From: Eriocheir sinensis
Taxonomy: Eukaryota > Arthropoda > Malacostraca > Decapoda > Varunidae
Length of the DNA: 64,000 bases
Direction of reading: 5' to 3'
NCBI RefSeq assembly: GCF_024679095.1
Contig: NC_066513.1
Location: 8,010,304-8,074,303, forward strand
In this document: positions 45,001 through 56,288 of the stretch, in pieces
Layout of the letters: every line of letters begins with the position of its first letter
How positions within the stretch are numbered: the first letter of the stretch is position 1
Notes under the pieces: model-generated
Told to the model about the DNA's origin: nothing
The model's database searches: none
The model's input: only the letters and a program-made list of their open reading frames with translations
Translations under genes and position numbers: made by a program

Positions 45001-46030
45001 TCGTGGGCAGGGAGGTGGGAGCAGGCGGCGGCGTTTCCAACCGAGGAAGCTGGGCGGTTGCGACTGTCGGGGGCGTCGTCAGAGGCGCTAGGGGCCCCGC
45101 GCGCGTGAGGGCAGGAGGCTTCGAGGGGGCGGATGCCAGAGCAGGTGGGGGCGGTGTGGGTGGAGTTGGAGACGGCCCGCCGAGAGAGTTGGTTTGCGTA
45201 GGTGGAGTGGCAGCCTGCCTGGCTGGCGTCTCTGGGAAGAGACTTCCCACCACTTCCTTCGCCGCGTCCGAGAAGACCTTCGGTTCTACGTCCGACTTCA
45301 GTACGGACGCAATGATCCTCCCGAAGCCCTCCAACAGGCCCACCATCACCTCCCTCGTGATGAGGATGTGGCCCGGAGGAGCGGCGGCGGGAGCCGCTGT
45401 GGTGATGGAGCGGGGCTGGCTGGTGGTGGGCTGGGGATGGTGAGCGGGTGCGCGGGGTGGATGGCTGGGCACCTGGCGAGCGGTGTGCTGTGTCGGCGGA
45501 GGCGGAGGCGGCGGCAGGCGTTGGGGAGTGAGAGGAGGGAAACTCTCCTCGTACCTGGCGGGCGGAGGGGGGGCAGGAGGCGCCTGATCGGCTGGCTGGG
45601 GGAGGTGGGCCGTCGGGACCTCCGTTGGCGCGGGAGGCAGCTGGCTGCCCCAGCGGAAGGTGCCGGGAGGAGCCGGGCGGTGGGTGACAACCCAACGCTG
45701 TTGCACTATGCGTTGCCTGTCCACCAGAGCACGCCTGTTGGTGCAATTCTTGTTCCAGACGTGGTGCTCCTGATGGCAGTTCGGGCACTTGCTGGTGATC
45801 TCTTGACTCGCCTTGTATTTGGTGAGGCACCGCTCCGTGTCGTGTCTCGCCGAGCAGATGCCACATACCGGAGGGCGGCTGCACCTGGCCCGATGGTGAC
45901 CGAACTGCTGGCAGTTGTAGCATCGGAGCGGTTCCTTGCTGTAGGGGCGGGTGTAAAATAACCCCCAGCTTCCCAAATCCAGAGAGCCCGGCAGCGGCCC
46001 CGCGACGGTGATAAACACCTGATCATGAGA
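44939..46030 (-). CDS. ORF1 (gag-like) of LINE E, 5' truncated
   Basis: Contains three CCHC-type zinc knuckles in a row: CYNCQQFGHHRARC (near 45935-45895), CGICSARHDTERC and CPNCHQEHHVWNKNC. A long Pro-rich tail follows. This is the nucleic-acid-binding protein of I-type LINEs. It ends at 44939, overlapping the start of the EN frame. The natural N-terminus is lost; codons before MSHDQVF lie in the palindrome and are not original. Confidence 0.75.
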   Translation of the reverse strand, partial: SHDQVFITVAGPLPGSLDLGSWGLFYTRPYSKEPLRCYNCQQFGHHRARCSRPPVCGICSARHDTERCLTKYKASQEITSKCPNCHQEHHVWNKNCTNRRALVDRQRIVQQRWVVTHRPAPPGTFRWGSQLPPAPTEVPTAHLPQPADQAPPAPPPPARYEESFPPLTPQRLPPPPPPPTQHTARQVPSHPPRAPAHHPQPTTSQPRSITTAAPAAAPPGHILITREVMVGLLEGFGRIIASVLKSDVEPKVFSDAAKEVVGSLFPETPARQAATPPTQTNSLGGPSPTPPTPPPPALASAPSKPPALTRAGPLAPLTTPPTVATAQLPRLETPPPAPTSLPTTGLLTRPVMNRDPRSRTMSL

Positions 46031-46155
46031 CATCGCGGTACCAGGTACCGGTACCGGTTGCCGCGAGGAATCGATTCCTCGCGGTACCAGGTACCGGTAC
46101 CTGGTACCGCGAAGTCTCATGATCACTTGGGTGCCGGGAAGCGTCATGATCACTC
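46020..46155. repeat. Nested GGTACC-rich palindromes
   Basis: CCGCGAGGAATC is followed directly by its complement GATTCCTCGCGG (24-bp perfect palindrome, near 46052-46085). GGTACCAGGTACC and its complement lie next to it. An outer pair with ATCATGAGAC and GTCTCATGAT encloses both. It marks the 5' breakpoint of LINE E. Confidence 0.8.
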
Positions 46156-46504
46156 GGCACTGCGTATTGCCGCTAGTACCGGTACCGTTTGGATCTTAGT
46201 GACGCTCGGCGCTCGCCCACCTCCATGTGGTATGGGCCCTGTGTGGAGACGCTGAGTCACTGCCTCACTGACCGTCCCCCCAAGTTCCCACCATTTTGTC
46301 CTGCTTTCCGTTTCCATCACAGCTCCCGTTTCCATTATTTTATTATTTGATTTATTTATTGGAGTTACTGGATAATTCTTCATGTCCGATTCCTTTTATT
46401 TTTTAGTTTGCTAATAAATATTGTTATTGTTATTAGACTATGATCGAGTACATCCATAATAATTATACATGCTATTTTTTTTTCGAAAAAATAAATATTC
46501 ACCT

Positions 46505-46507
<3 letters not shown>

Positions 46508-46552
<45 letters not shown>
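46508..46552. repeat. (AG)n microsatellite
   Basis: About 44 bases of AG repeat. Confidence 0.95.
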
Positions 46553-46557
<5 letters not shown>

Positions 46558-46616
46558 CTTTACAAGAAATTTATTTGGGAATTTCATCAAAAGTCATTGA
46601 GATAAAAAAATACTCC

Positions 46617-46700
46617 TTCGGGTACCGGTACCGGTACCGGTACTAACGGTACCTGAGTTTTCGGTACCAGTACTACCGGTACTCAAATTAACGGTACTTA
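46617..46700. repeat. GGTACC/GGTACT hexamer repeat
   Basis: GGTACC occurs in three or more adjacent copies, then diverges to GGTACT and related hexamers. It shares its motif with the palindromes at 46020-46155. Confidence 0.85.
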
Positions 46701-46717
46701 CCCATCCCTACCAATGA

Positions 46718-48534
46718 ACTTCACTACCTTCTTTAAAGATTTACCCCCATATAGGGGAACAGGGCCTTCGTCCAAAAGGCGGCCCTGTAAGGGGGAGCGA
46801 GCAATGCAAGCTCGTTGCGGGTGTAGGGACGCCTCCGCCGCCGCCACAGCCACGGGTAACAGCCGGCGAGCAGCGACGGAGGCACGGGCCCTCCGGGCAG
46901 GCGCCCAGGAGCAGCCCGTAGCGGTGCACGTGCGAGCAGCCGACCAGTCGACTATAACTGCAGAGGGGTGGCCCAAAGCGAGGATGACCACGCGGGTCAC
47001 CGCGCCTCTGCAGAAGGGCCACCCGGCTGCTCGCCCGAGGAGTGCTGGCGTTCCACTGAACTTCACTACCTTCCTTAAAGATTTACCCCCCATATAGGGG
47101 GACAGGGCCTTCGGCCAAAAGGCGGCCCGTAAGGGGGAGCGAGCAATGCAAGCTCGTTGCGGGTGTAGGGACGCCTCCGCCGCCGCCACAGCCACGGGTA
47201 ACAGCCGGCGAGCAGCGACGGAGGCACGGGCCCTCCGAGCAGGCGCCCAGGAGCAGCCCGTAGCGGTGCACGGGCGAGCAGCCGACCAGTCGACTATAAC
47301 CGCAGAGGGGTGGCCCAAAGCGAGGATGACCACGCGGGTCACCGCGCCTCTGCAGAAGGGCCACCCGGCCGCTCGCCTGAGGAGTGCTGGCGGTCCACTG
47401 ACTTCACTACTCCTCAAAGATTTATCCCCTAGTATCACTAGGGGAAACGGGCCCTTGTCCTTAGACGGCCCATTAAGAGTGCAAAAATGCTCCCTCCCTG
47501 CGCGGGGGAGCATGGGCTAATCCTATTGGCGGCCCGTAGCAGGATGCCGACAGACCTACTCTATCGGCGATCGAAATCTAGCCGACCGAGTCGGTCTGTC
47601 GACGAGGACTGGCGTGTCTCTGACTTCACTACTTCTTTAGGATTTACCCCCTAAATAGGAGGACAGGGCCTTTGCACAAAGGCGGCCCTGTAACGGGGGA
47701 TGGGCAATTTAAGTCCCGGCGGGTGTAGGGACGCCTCCGCCGCCGCCACAGCCACGGGTAACAGCCGGCGAGCAGCGACGGAGGCACGGGCTCTCTGGGC
47801 ATGCGCCCAGCAGACACCCGTAGCGGTGCACGGGCGAGCAGCCGACCGGGCGACTTGACTGCTGCGGGGGGGCCCAAAGCGATGATGACGACGCGGGTCT
47901 ACCGCGCCGCCGCAGAAGGGCCACCCAGCTGCTCGCCCGAGGAGTGCTGGCGTCCCACTGACTTCACTACTTCTTCTTCTTTGGGGATTTACCCCCTAAA
48001 TAGGGGGAACGGGCCTTTGTCAAAAGCGACGGCCCGTCGCAGGTGGGAACCCGCCGGCTGGCGTGCCGGCGGTTGTAGGGACGCCTCCGCCGCCGCCACA
48101 GCCACGGGTAACAGCCGGCGAGCAGCGACGGAGGCACGGGCTCTCCGGGCAGATGCCCAGTAGACACCCGTAGCGGTACTCGTGCGAGCAGCCGACTAGT
48201 CGACTTGACTGCGGAGGGGTGGCCCAAAGCGAGGATGACCCCACGGGTCCATCTCGTCTCTGCAGAAGGGCCACGCGGCTGCTCGCCCGAGGAGTGCTGG
48301 CGTTCCACTGACTTCACTACTCCTCCTCAAAGATTTATCCCCTAGTATCACTAGGGGAAACGGGCCCTTGTTCTAAGACGGCCCGTTAAGAGTGCAAAAA
48401 TGCTCCCTCCCTGCGCGGGGGAGCACGGGCTAAGCCTATTGGCGGCCCGTAGCAGGATGCCGACAGACCGACTCTATTGGCGATCGAAATTTAGCCGACC
48501 GAGTCGGTCTGTCGACAAGGACTGGCGTGTCTCT
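46718..48534 (+). repeat. Higher-order satellite array (1-1-2) x 2
   Basis: Six monomers, each starting ACTTCACTAC: type 1 at 46718, 47060, 47623 and 47961 (338-350 bp); type 2 at 47401 and 48311 (222-224 bp). The order 1-1-2 repeats twice with periods of 905 and 912 bp. Type 1 is GC-rich with CGCCTCCGCCGCCGCCACAG. Type 2 has a 13-bp hairpin stem. Each begins with a short stem-loop of the AGATTTA-CCCC...GGGG type. The long frames here (up to 271 residues) are repeat artefacts. Confidence 0.85.
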
Positions 48535-48559
48535 GACTTCACTACGTCCGCGCTGGCCT

Positions 48560-48925
48560 TTTATACAGGCTAGGCAATCGCTAATTGGCTGAGCGCCTCA
48601 GCGGCGGATTTTCTTTTCATGCTCGGAAGTGCTTGTAAGTCTAGGTGCTGGATGTTCAAGCTTGGCTCCATTTCCTTGATGTAGAGAGCTTCCAGGATGG
48701 GAAGGCGTCTCATATCGGTACAGGTCGTGATGATTTCGGTGTTCTTTTTCTAGTATTTCTCTTGTGAGGGTCCTGTTGTGTTCTTTTCTCATGTGGGTCT
48801 TCGGTGCTCCTGATGCTAGGTGGTAGGTAAGGCGTCTACTTAGCTTCATTGTCGTCATGCCAATATAGGATGTGTTAAGGGCTGCACAGTTCCTTTGGTT
48901 GCAGGAGAACCTATATACAACATGA
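48560..48925 (-). mobile_element. Penelope-like element, GIY-YIG endonuclease fragment
   Basis: On the - strand, from about 48925: a Cys-rich approach (CNQRNCAA), then TSYIGMTTMKLSRRLTYHLA (the YIG of GIY-YIG and the conserved Arg), then GAPKTHMRKEHNRTLTREIL. This is the nuclease end of Penelope-type retroelements as I know them. The reverse transcriptase part is absent. The fragment stops where the large inverted repeat begins. Confidence 0.6.
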
Positions 48926-48940
48926 GTAGTAACAAATGTA

Positions 48941-49180
48941 CGGAAGTGGGGGTAATTGGAAGTGGGGGGGACTGGAAGTGGGGGTTGGGGGGGTCAGCGG
49001 TCAGCGGGGGGGTTACGGAAGAGGGGGTATCTGGACCCCCCCCCCACACATCTCTTTTTTTTACCCCCCTCACCCCCTCTCGGACTAGCGTACGGAAGCG
49101 AGAGGGTGACGGGAGTAGGGGTGCCCAGCAGGGAGGGAGGGGGGGGGTGACGGGAGAAGGGGTACTTGAAGGGTTAAGAT
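48941..49180 (+). repeat. G-rich tract at the outer edge of the arm
   Basis: Many runs of four to eight G (for example GGAAGTGGGGGGGACTGG) on the + strand. It has the composition for G-quadruplexes. It is mirrored at 63760-64000. Confidence 0.7.
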
Positions 49181-49499
49181 AAAATCTTTGACCCTCGAAT
49201 GACCACGAGATTATAATCACGGAAAAGGTTAAGGACATTAGGTTAATGACCAGGCTGAAATATGAATTTACTCTCTAATGCAAGTCCGAAAATATAATAA
49301 AAAATCGCCATTGAACGTAAGACTCGATAAATTTTTAAGTTTTTGCTGGATGTATTGTATCATTATCTTCTTATTTTTCATTTCTCAACTTGTTTTTTCT
49401 TATTTCTTTCCTCAACTTATATATATTTTTTTTTACTCCGGTTATTTGGTGCCATCTAACCCTAAACACTGCAGCACCAAGTCTTTTTTTTCTTCTGAT

Positions 49500-49658
49500 T
49501 TTGCATTAATTAATGTCTTATATCTCATTTCTTAACTTCTTTCTTCTTATTTCTTTTCTCAACTTGCATTTCTTTATATTTTCTGCCTGCTCTTCGATGT
49601 CATATGACCTTAGACGTTGCCGCATCGAGTTTACCTTTTTCCGTGAAAAGGGATCGTA

Positions 49659-49693
<35 letters not shown>

Positions 49694-50053
49694 CCATTCC
49701 CCTCCGATTCTTGAGAAATCTGCGGCTAGCTCGAAATTTTGTGGGCCATCTTTTTTAGCCGATTATATGCTCCGAAGCGGAATTTAGTGAGGATTCTTAT
49801 GGTATCTTCAAATTCCTCATACGTCTATTAGTTCCCGAGTTACACCGAGAAAACTGATTTTTTTTTCTCTCGTCAGAGTAGCCTAACAAATAAAAATCAC
49901 TCATTAATTAATGTCTTATATCTCATTTCTTAACTTATTTCTTCTTATTTCTTTTCTCAACTTCCATTTCTTTATATTTTCTGCCTGCTCTTCGGTGTCA
50001 TATGACCTTAGACGTTGCTGCATCGAGTTTACCTTTTTCCGTGAAAAAGGGAT

Positions 50054-50097
<44 letters not shown>

Positions 50098-50644
50098 CCA
50101 TTCCCCTCTGATTCTTGAGAAATCTGCTGCTAGCTCGAAATTTTGTGGGCCAACTTTTTTAGCCGAATATATGTTCCGAAGCGGAATTTAGTGAGGATTC
50201 TTATGGTATCTTCAAATTCCTCATACGTCTATTAGTTCCCGAGTTACACCGAGAAAACTGATTTTTTTTCTCTCGTCAGAGTAGCCTAACAAATAAAAAT
50301 CACTCAAAGCTCCTCATCTACATTCCTTAGAAAGATTGCCATATGTTACTATTAAAAAACTTATCCCAACAACTGCAAATTTGATGCACTTTCATTTTTT
50401 TTCTTCTGATTTTGCATTAATTAATGTCTTATATCTCATTTCTTAACTTCTTTCTTCTTATTTCTTTTCTCAACCTGCATTTCTTTATATTTTCTGCCTG
50501 CTCTTCGGTGTCATATGACCTTAGACGTTGCCGCATCGAGTTTACCTTTTTCCCTAGATCAAGATAGCGCTCAACCGAAGGCAACCCAGAAATACCTCAG
50601 TGAGTCAGTGGAGGGAAGGGAGAGCGATGTGAGAGGGAAAGTGT

Positions 50645-50691
<47 letters not shown>

Positions 50692-50890
50692 CCCCTCTGA
50701 TTCTTGAGAAATTTGCGGCTAGCTCGAAATTTTGTGGGTCAACTTTTTTAGCCGAATATATGTTCCGAAGCGGAATTTAGTGAGGATTCTTATGGTATCT
50801 TCAAATACGTCTATTAGTTCCCGAGTTACACCGAGAAAACTGAATGTTATTCTCTCGTCAGAGTAACCTAACAAATAAAAATCACTCAAA
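49500..50890 (+). repeat. Three tandem blocks of about 400-480 bp (left arm)
   Basis: Blocks start at about 49505, 49902 and 50413 with TTAATTAATGTCTTATATCT. Each contains a (TG)n core and the stretches GAGTTTACCTTTTTCC and CCGAAGCGGAATTTAGTGAG. A 107-bp spacer precedes the third. No gene is visible. Confidence 0.85.
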
Positions 50891-51117
50891 GCTCCTCATC
50901 TACGTTCCTTAGAAAGATTGCCATATGTTACTATTAAGAAACTTATCCCAACAACTGCAAATTTGACGCACTTTCATCGAAAACTTAATTTTTAATAATT
51001 TTTTATTTACTTTTATGGTGCGTTTCGCGTCATCGTCCGCCAGAACCTTTTACCCTTGATGACATGAAATGCGTCATCGTGCGCGAGAGGGTTAAATAAG
51101 TCAGATTTATCTCAAAT

Positions 51118-51655
51118 TCACTGTCTGGGCCAGACAAATATTCGGAAAAGAGAAGGCAAACCAGTTTGTAGATATATATAAATATGCTGTATATTCACGT
51201 CCTTATGGATATCTTCTTGTTGATTAGGGTATAAATACTCCTGAATCCCTACAGTTTCGCTCAAACATTGTTGGAGAGCCTCCCAGGTGAACGCGTATTC
51301 CAATGGTGAACTCCAGGAAAAAGGAACTCTTACACGTTCTATACTCCCAACATAACGAACCCTATGGTTTAAGCTCTCAGCTACTTCTGATCTTACTCTC
51401 TTAAGCCTTTGCAGTTACTTTCTTAAACCCTCGAAGTCCGCCTTCCTGAAGTCAGGTATTAAGTGTTGTTTCTGCTGACTCTATCCTCCCATTTAATATT
51501 AAATTTAATTTCCTTATGATCACTGTTACCTAATGAACCCCCAACCTCAATGTTGCTTATTATGTCCTCTTTATTAGTTAACAACAAATCCAAAATATTT
51601 TCTTCCCTCGTTGGTGTTCTAATTAACTGCTTAAGGAAACTATCCTACGGCGGTA
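51118..51655 (-). mobile_element. LINE endonuclease C-terminal fragment (left arm)
   Basis: On the - strand: LKQLIRTPTREENILDLLLT, an IEVGGSLGNSDHKEIKFNI-like stretch with the Ser-Asp-His box, and a degraded linker. This is a CR1-type AP endonuclease end. Its copy in the right arm lies at 61255-61795, so it was present before the arms formed. Confidence 0.65.
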
Positions 51656-51983
51656 AATGAAAAAGAACCATGCAGCATGGAAAAACTGCATGGAAATTTG
51701 TGTGCCTGTGAGAACAAGACAACGCTTGCTGAGCACCCAATGATGATCACAAGACTAAGATTCCCACCTGCGGGATATACTGTGAAATTTATTAATCATG
51801 CTAAAGCATATGAGCCGTCTTATTTAGCATTCTATGTCTTTGAGAGTATTCTCGTAAAGCCTTCTTCGAATGGGTGTAAAGAGACATCACTTTGCCATAG
51901 CGTATGCTTACATTATAGTGAATAGAAACGGAGAAACAGTAGAAAGCGGATCCTATTGTGGAAGTAATGCTGTAAACCATTTT

Positions 51984-52632
51984 AGCTGAACACACACTGT
52001 TTTGTATATAGAACGAACTTACATTAGCTGAACTCACACTGTTTTGTATATAGAACGAACTTACATTAGCTGAACTCACACTGTTTTGTATATAGAACGA
52101 ACTTACATTAGCTGAACTCACACTGTTTTGTATATAGAACGAACTTATATTAGCTGAACTCACACTGTTTTGTATATAGAACGAACTTACATTAGCTGAA
52201 CTCACACTGTTTTGTATATAGAACGAACTTACATTAGCTGAACTCACACTGTTTTGTATATAGAACGAACTTACATTAGCTGAACTCACACTGTTTTGTA
52301 TATATAGAACGGTCTTACATTAGCTGAACTCACACTGTTTTGCATATAGAACGAACTTACATATTAGCTGAACTCACACTGTTTTGAATATAGAACGAAC
52401 TTACATTAGCTGAACCCGCACTGTTTTGTATATAGAACGAACTTACATTAGCTGAACTCACACTGTTTTGATTATAGAACGAACTTACATTAGCTGAACT
52501 CGCACTGTTTTGTATATAGAACGAACTTACATTAGCTGAACTCACACTGTTTTGAATATAGAACGAACTTACATTAGCTGATCTCACACTGTTTTGAATA
52601 TAGAACGAACTTACATAAGCTGAACCCACACT
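51984..52632. repeat. 42-bp minisatellite inside polB (left arm)
   Basis: About 15 copies of a 42-bp unit (core TATAGAACGAACTTACATTA), one of them with 2 extra bases. Read antisense to polB it is open as a 14-residue repeat (SSANVSSFYIQNSV). In the polB sense every unit has a TAG. It splits the polB coding region after the exonuclease start. Confidence 0.9.
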
Positions 52633-54395
52633 CCTGGAAGAAGCTAAAATTTTCTAAAGGCTACAATAAAATCAATATGACCGATGAAGATACGGCACGT
52701 CACAATGAACAAACTCACTGTCTTCTCTGTAAATACGGGTTTTAAAAGGTAAAGGAGTAAAACATCATGACCATGAAAAATCAGGAAACAATTACATTGA
52801 AGCTTATTGTAATAGATGCAACCTTCAAATGAAAAAAATCACAAATTGCAGCGCACTCTCATTGCACATTATGCGGATTACGACATGACGTTAATCCCGC
52901 GTGAATTAACGCTACCTGACTTTGAAAATCAAACTAAGACCAAAACATTCAGTTCAGAAATGCCATGAAGTCATCATAAATGACTTGAGATTTATTGACA
53001 CGTATGTCTTTGTCTGGTTCACTCGCGGCTTTAGCGAACCAATTCATCAGCACTGGGAACGAGCCCATGTGCACACAACAGATGTTGAAAGATGTGCCAG
53101 CACCTGCGTTACCATTATTGATCAAGAGAAAGCAGGTTTTTTGTTATGACTATATGGATTCGATGGAACGACTTTCTGAGACACGTCTTCCATCCCGCGA
53201 AGATTTTTTTCAATTCGCTTCAAGAAGCAGAACTTTCCGAAAGTGATTATAAACATGCTCAGAATGTTTGGAAAGTAGCTGGGTGTCAGAGCCTGATGGA
53301 CTATTTGTTGCTTAATGTAAAAGTGGATGTTGGCCTTCTATGTGATGTCTTCCTAGAGTGGAGAGGTATTTTGAAAACCCAGTGGAGGTTGGATATTGTA
53401 AATTATGTTAGCCTGCCAGGATTTGCCTATGACTCTTTTTTGTTAAAAACACAGCAGGAATTAGAGATGCTTAGTAGCCCACACATATATCATTGCATTC
53501 AAACAAATGTGCGTGGGGGCTACACAAGTGTTGTGCGTCGTTTTGTACGCACCAATAACATCTACACGAACCCTCAGTTTAATCCAAAACATGATAGAAA
53601 CACTTTCCTTTCATATCTTGACTTCAACAGTCTTTATCCCACTGTAATGCAAGAGAAGTTACCATGTGGAGATATGAGAAAACTAGATGAAACAGAAATG
53701 CACTGGTTTTTGAGCGGGAGGGGGGCTAGGTCAGTCAAACAACCGATGGCGATTTTGGATACCTCATTCTGTGCGATACTGAGGCTGTCTCACGTGAAGT
53801 CATTGAGAAAACGGATGACCTCCCACTGACCATCAGAAGACACAATATCATCAATAGAGATATATCGTCAGCCGCACACGAATGGTATGAAGAAGAAAAC
53901 CGTCCAGTACCGTGTAAGAACATAAAACAGATTGGAACACATGTTGCTCAGGAGAAAATGATGTTTGCTCTGTCCCTCCTTAAACTGCTTATTCAACTAG
54001 GCCGGGTTGTTAAAAAGTGCATGCTATTTATATGTTTAAGCAAAAGCACTTTCTTGCGGGCTTCATTCAGGATAACATAGAAGCCCGCAAAAGTGCTACT
54101 TGCCCTATCAAGAAAATTGCAATCAAGTGTATTTCAAACTGCATTTTTGATCGATTCCTGATGAACGCGGCCAAATATAGTGAAGACATAGATATTGTCA
54201 CCAACCGCGAAAAGTTTTTGAAGCTGGTCCGAAGTCCTTACTTTAAACGCGTTGTACCCCTCAATGATGGTCATGTAGTTGTAGTTCGCCATAAGAAATA
54301 TTCACAGGTGAATCATCCAAACTGCATTGGCTACTACGTCCTAGAGCTGTCCAAGCTGCGACTATATGATTTCTTTTACAGTATCATGAAGGCTC

Positions 54396-54397
<2 letters not shown>

Positions 54398-54427
<30 letters not shown>

Positions 54428-56288
54428 GCAAAGGAGACAGCTCAAGGGCACAAAAAAGTAAACATTAATAAAAAAAAAAGCCCGCTACTCGCTGCTCCCA
54501 AAAAGAATCCAAAGAGGTGGCCGAAAGATAAGTCAGTTTCGGGAGGAGAGGTGTCCTGATACCCTCCTCTTGAAAGAGTTCAAGTCGTAGGCAGGAGGAA
54601 ATATAGATGAAGGAAGATTGTTCCAGAGTTTACCAGCGTGAGGGATGAAAGAGTGAAGATGCTGGTTAACTCTTGCATAAGGGGTTTGGACAGTATAGGG
54701 ATGAGCATGAGTAGAAAGTCGAGTGCAGCGGGGCCGCGGGAGGGGGGGAGGCATGCAGTTAGCAAGTTCAGAAGAGCAGTCAGCGTGGAAATATCGATAG
54801 AAGATAGAAAGAGAGGCAACATTGCGGCGGAATTTAAGCGGTAGAAGACTATCAGTATGAGGAGGAGAGCTGATGAGACGAAGAGCCTTTGCCTCCACTC
54901 TGTCCAGAAGAGCTGTGTGAGTGGAGCCCCCCCACACATGAGATGCATACTCCATACGAGGGCGGACAAGGCCCCTGTATATGGACAGCAACTGTGCAGG
55001 GGAGAAGAACTGGCGGAGACGGTACAGAACGCCCAGCCTCGAGGAAGCTGATTTAGTAAGAGATGAGATATGAAGTTTCCAGTTGAGATTTTGAGTTAAG
55101 GATAGACCGAGGATGTTTAGTGTTGAGGAAGGTGATAGCTGGGTGTTGTCAAAGAATAGGGGATAGTTGTTTGGAAGATTGTGTCGAGTGGATAGGTGGA
55201 GAAAAAGTGTTTTGAGGCGTTGAAGGACACCAGGTTCTTCTTGCCCCAATCGGAAATAATAGTAAGGTCTGAGGCTAAGCGTTCTGCAGCCTCCAGCCTT
55301 GAGTCGTTAAGTTCCTGAAGGGTGGGTCTTCTAGTAAAAGAAGTTGAATAATGCAGAGTGGAATCATCGGCGTAGGAATGGATAGGACAGTTCGTTTTGG
55401 AAAGAAGATCATCAATGAACAACAGAAAAAGAGTGGGAGATAGGACTGAACCCTGTGGGACACCACTGTTAATTGATTTAGGTGAAGAACAGTGACCGTC
55501 TACCACGGCAGAAATAGAACGGTCAGAAAGGAAACTGGAGATAAAGGTACAGAGAGAAGGATAGAAACCGTAGGAGGGTAGTTTAGAAAGCAAAGATTTG
55601 TGCCAGACCCTATCAAAAGCTTTTGATATGTCCAGCGCAATAGCAAAAGTTTCACCGAAACGGCTAAGAGAGGATGACCAAGAGTCAGTTAAGAAGGCTA
55701 GGAGATCACCAGTAGAACGCCCCTTGCGGAACCCATACTGGCGATCAGATAGAAGGTCCGAAGTGGAAAGGTGCTTTTGAATCTTACGGTTAAGGATTGA
55801 TTCAAAAGCTTTAGATAGACAAGAAAGTAAAGCAATAGGACGGTAGTTTGAGGGATTGGAGCGGTCACCCTTCTTAGGTACAGGCTGTGTGAAGGCATAC
55901 TTCCAGCAAGAAGGAAAGGTAGATGTTGACAGGCAGAGGCGAAAGAGTTTGACCAGGCAGGGTGACAGCACGGAGGCACAGTTTTTAAGGACAATAGGAG
56001 GCACTCCATCAGGTCCATAAGCCTTCTGAGGATTGAGGCCAGAGAGGGCATAGAAAACATCATTTTGAAGAATCTTTATAACAGGCATAAAGGAGTCAGA
56101 GGGGGGATGAGTAGGAGGAATATGCCCAGAATCGTCCAGAGTGGAGTTTTTAGAAAAAGTTTGAGAGAAGAGTTCAGCCTTAGAGATAGATGAGACGGCA
56201 GTGTTGCCGTCAGGACTGAGGAGTGGAGGGAAAGATGAAGAAGTGAAGTTGGAGGAGATGTTTTTGGCTAGATGCCAGAAGTCACGGG
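54398..56288 (-). mobile_element. LINE family A, youngest copy (A12), inserted in polB
   Basis: The poly(T) at 54397-54424 is the reversed tail. Coding starts at 56292 (MTRDFWHLAKN), 5' truncated before EN. RT is open for 391 residues (56292-55117) with [36 protein letters not shown] and YADDSTLHY all intact. One frameshift near 55215 leads into the 238-residue C-terminal part, which ends at 54533. TCATT lies on both sides (54394-54398 and 56289-56293). The right arm has the empty site at 58517-58521, so the insertion border is certain. Confidence 0.95.

Larger units (their letters stand above)
39691..46030 (-). mobile_element. I-type LINE with RNase H (family E)
   Basis: On the - strand the order is: ORF1 with three zinc knuckles, AP endonuclease, RT, a C-terminal region and RNase H. 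An RNase H after RT marks the I group. The element is 5' truncated in a GGTACC palindrome near 46025 and split by a 1.5-kb unit (42451-43979) between EN and RT. Its GC content is far higher than that of its surroundings. Frameshifts near 41110, 41900 and 40560 make it inactive. Confidence 0.85.

Noticed and set aside
43950..45923. 657-residue frame as one protein
   Set aside because: Its first half is the wrong frame of the zinc-knuckle ORF1; only the EN half is meaningful.
46698..47513. 271-residue frame across the satellite array
   Set aside because: It crosses three monomers and repeats with them; a tandem-repeat artefact.
47560..47622. Hammerhead ribozyme in type-2 monomers because of CGAAA beside a stem
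   Set aside because: No CTGATGA box at the required place on either strand.
51984..52632. CRISPR array
   Set aside because: The 42-bp units are contiguous, with no unique spacers, in a eukaryotic genome.
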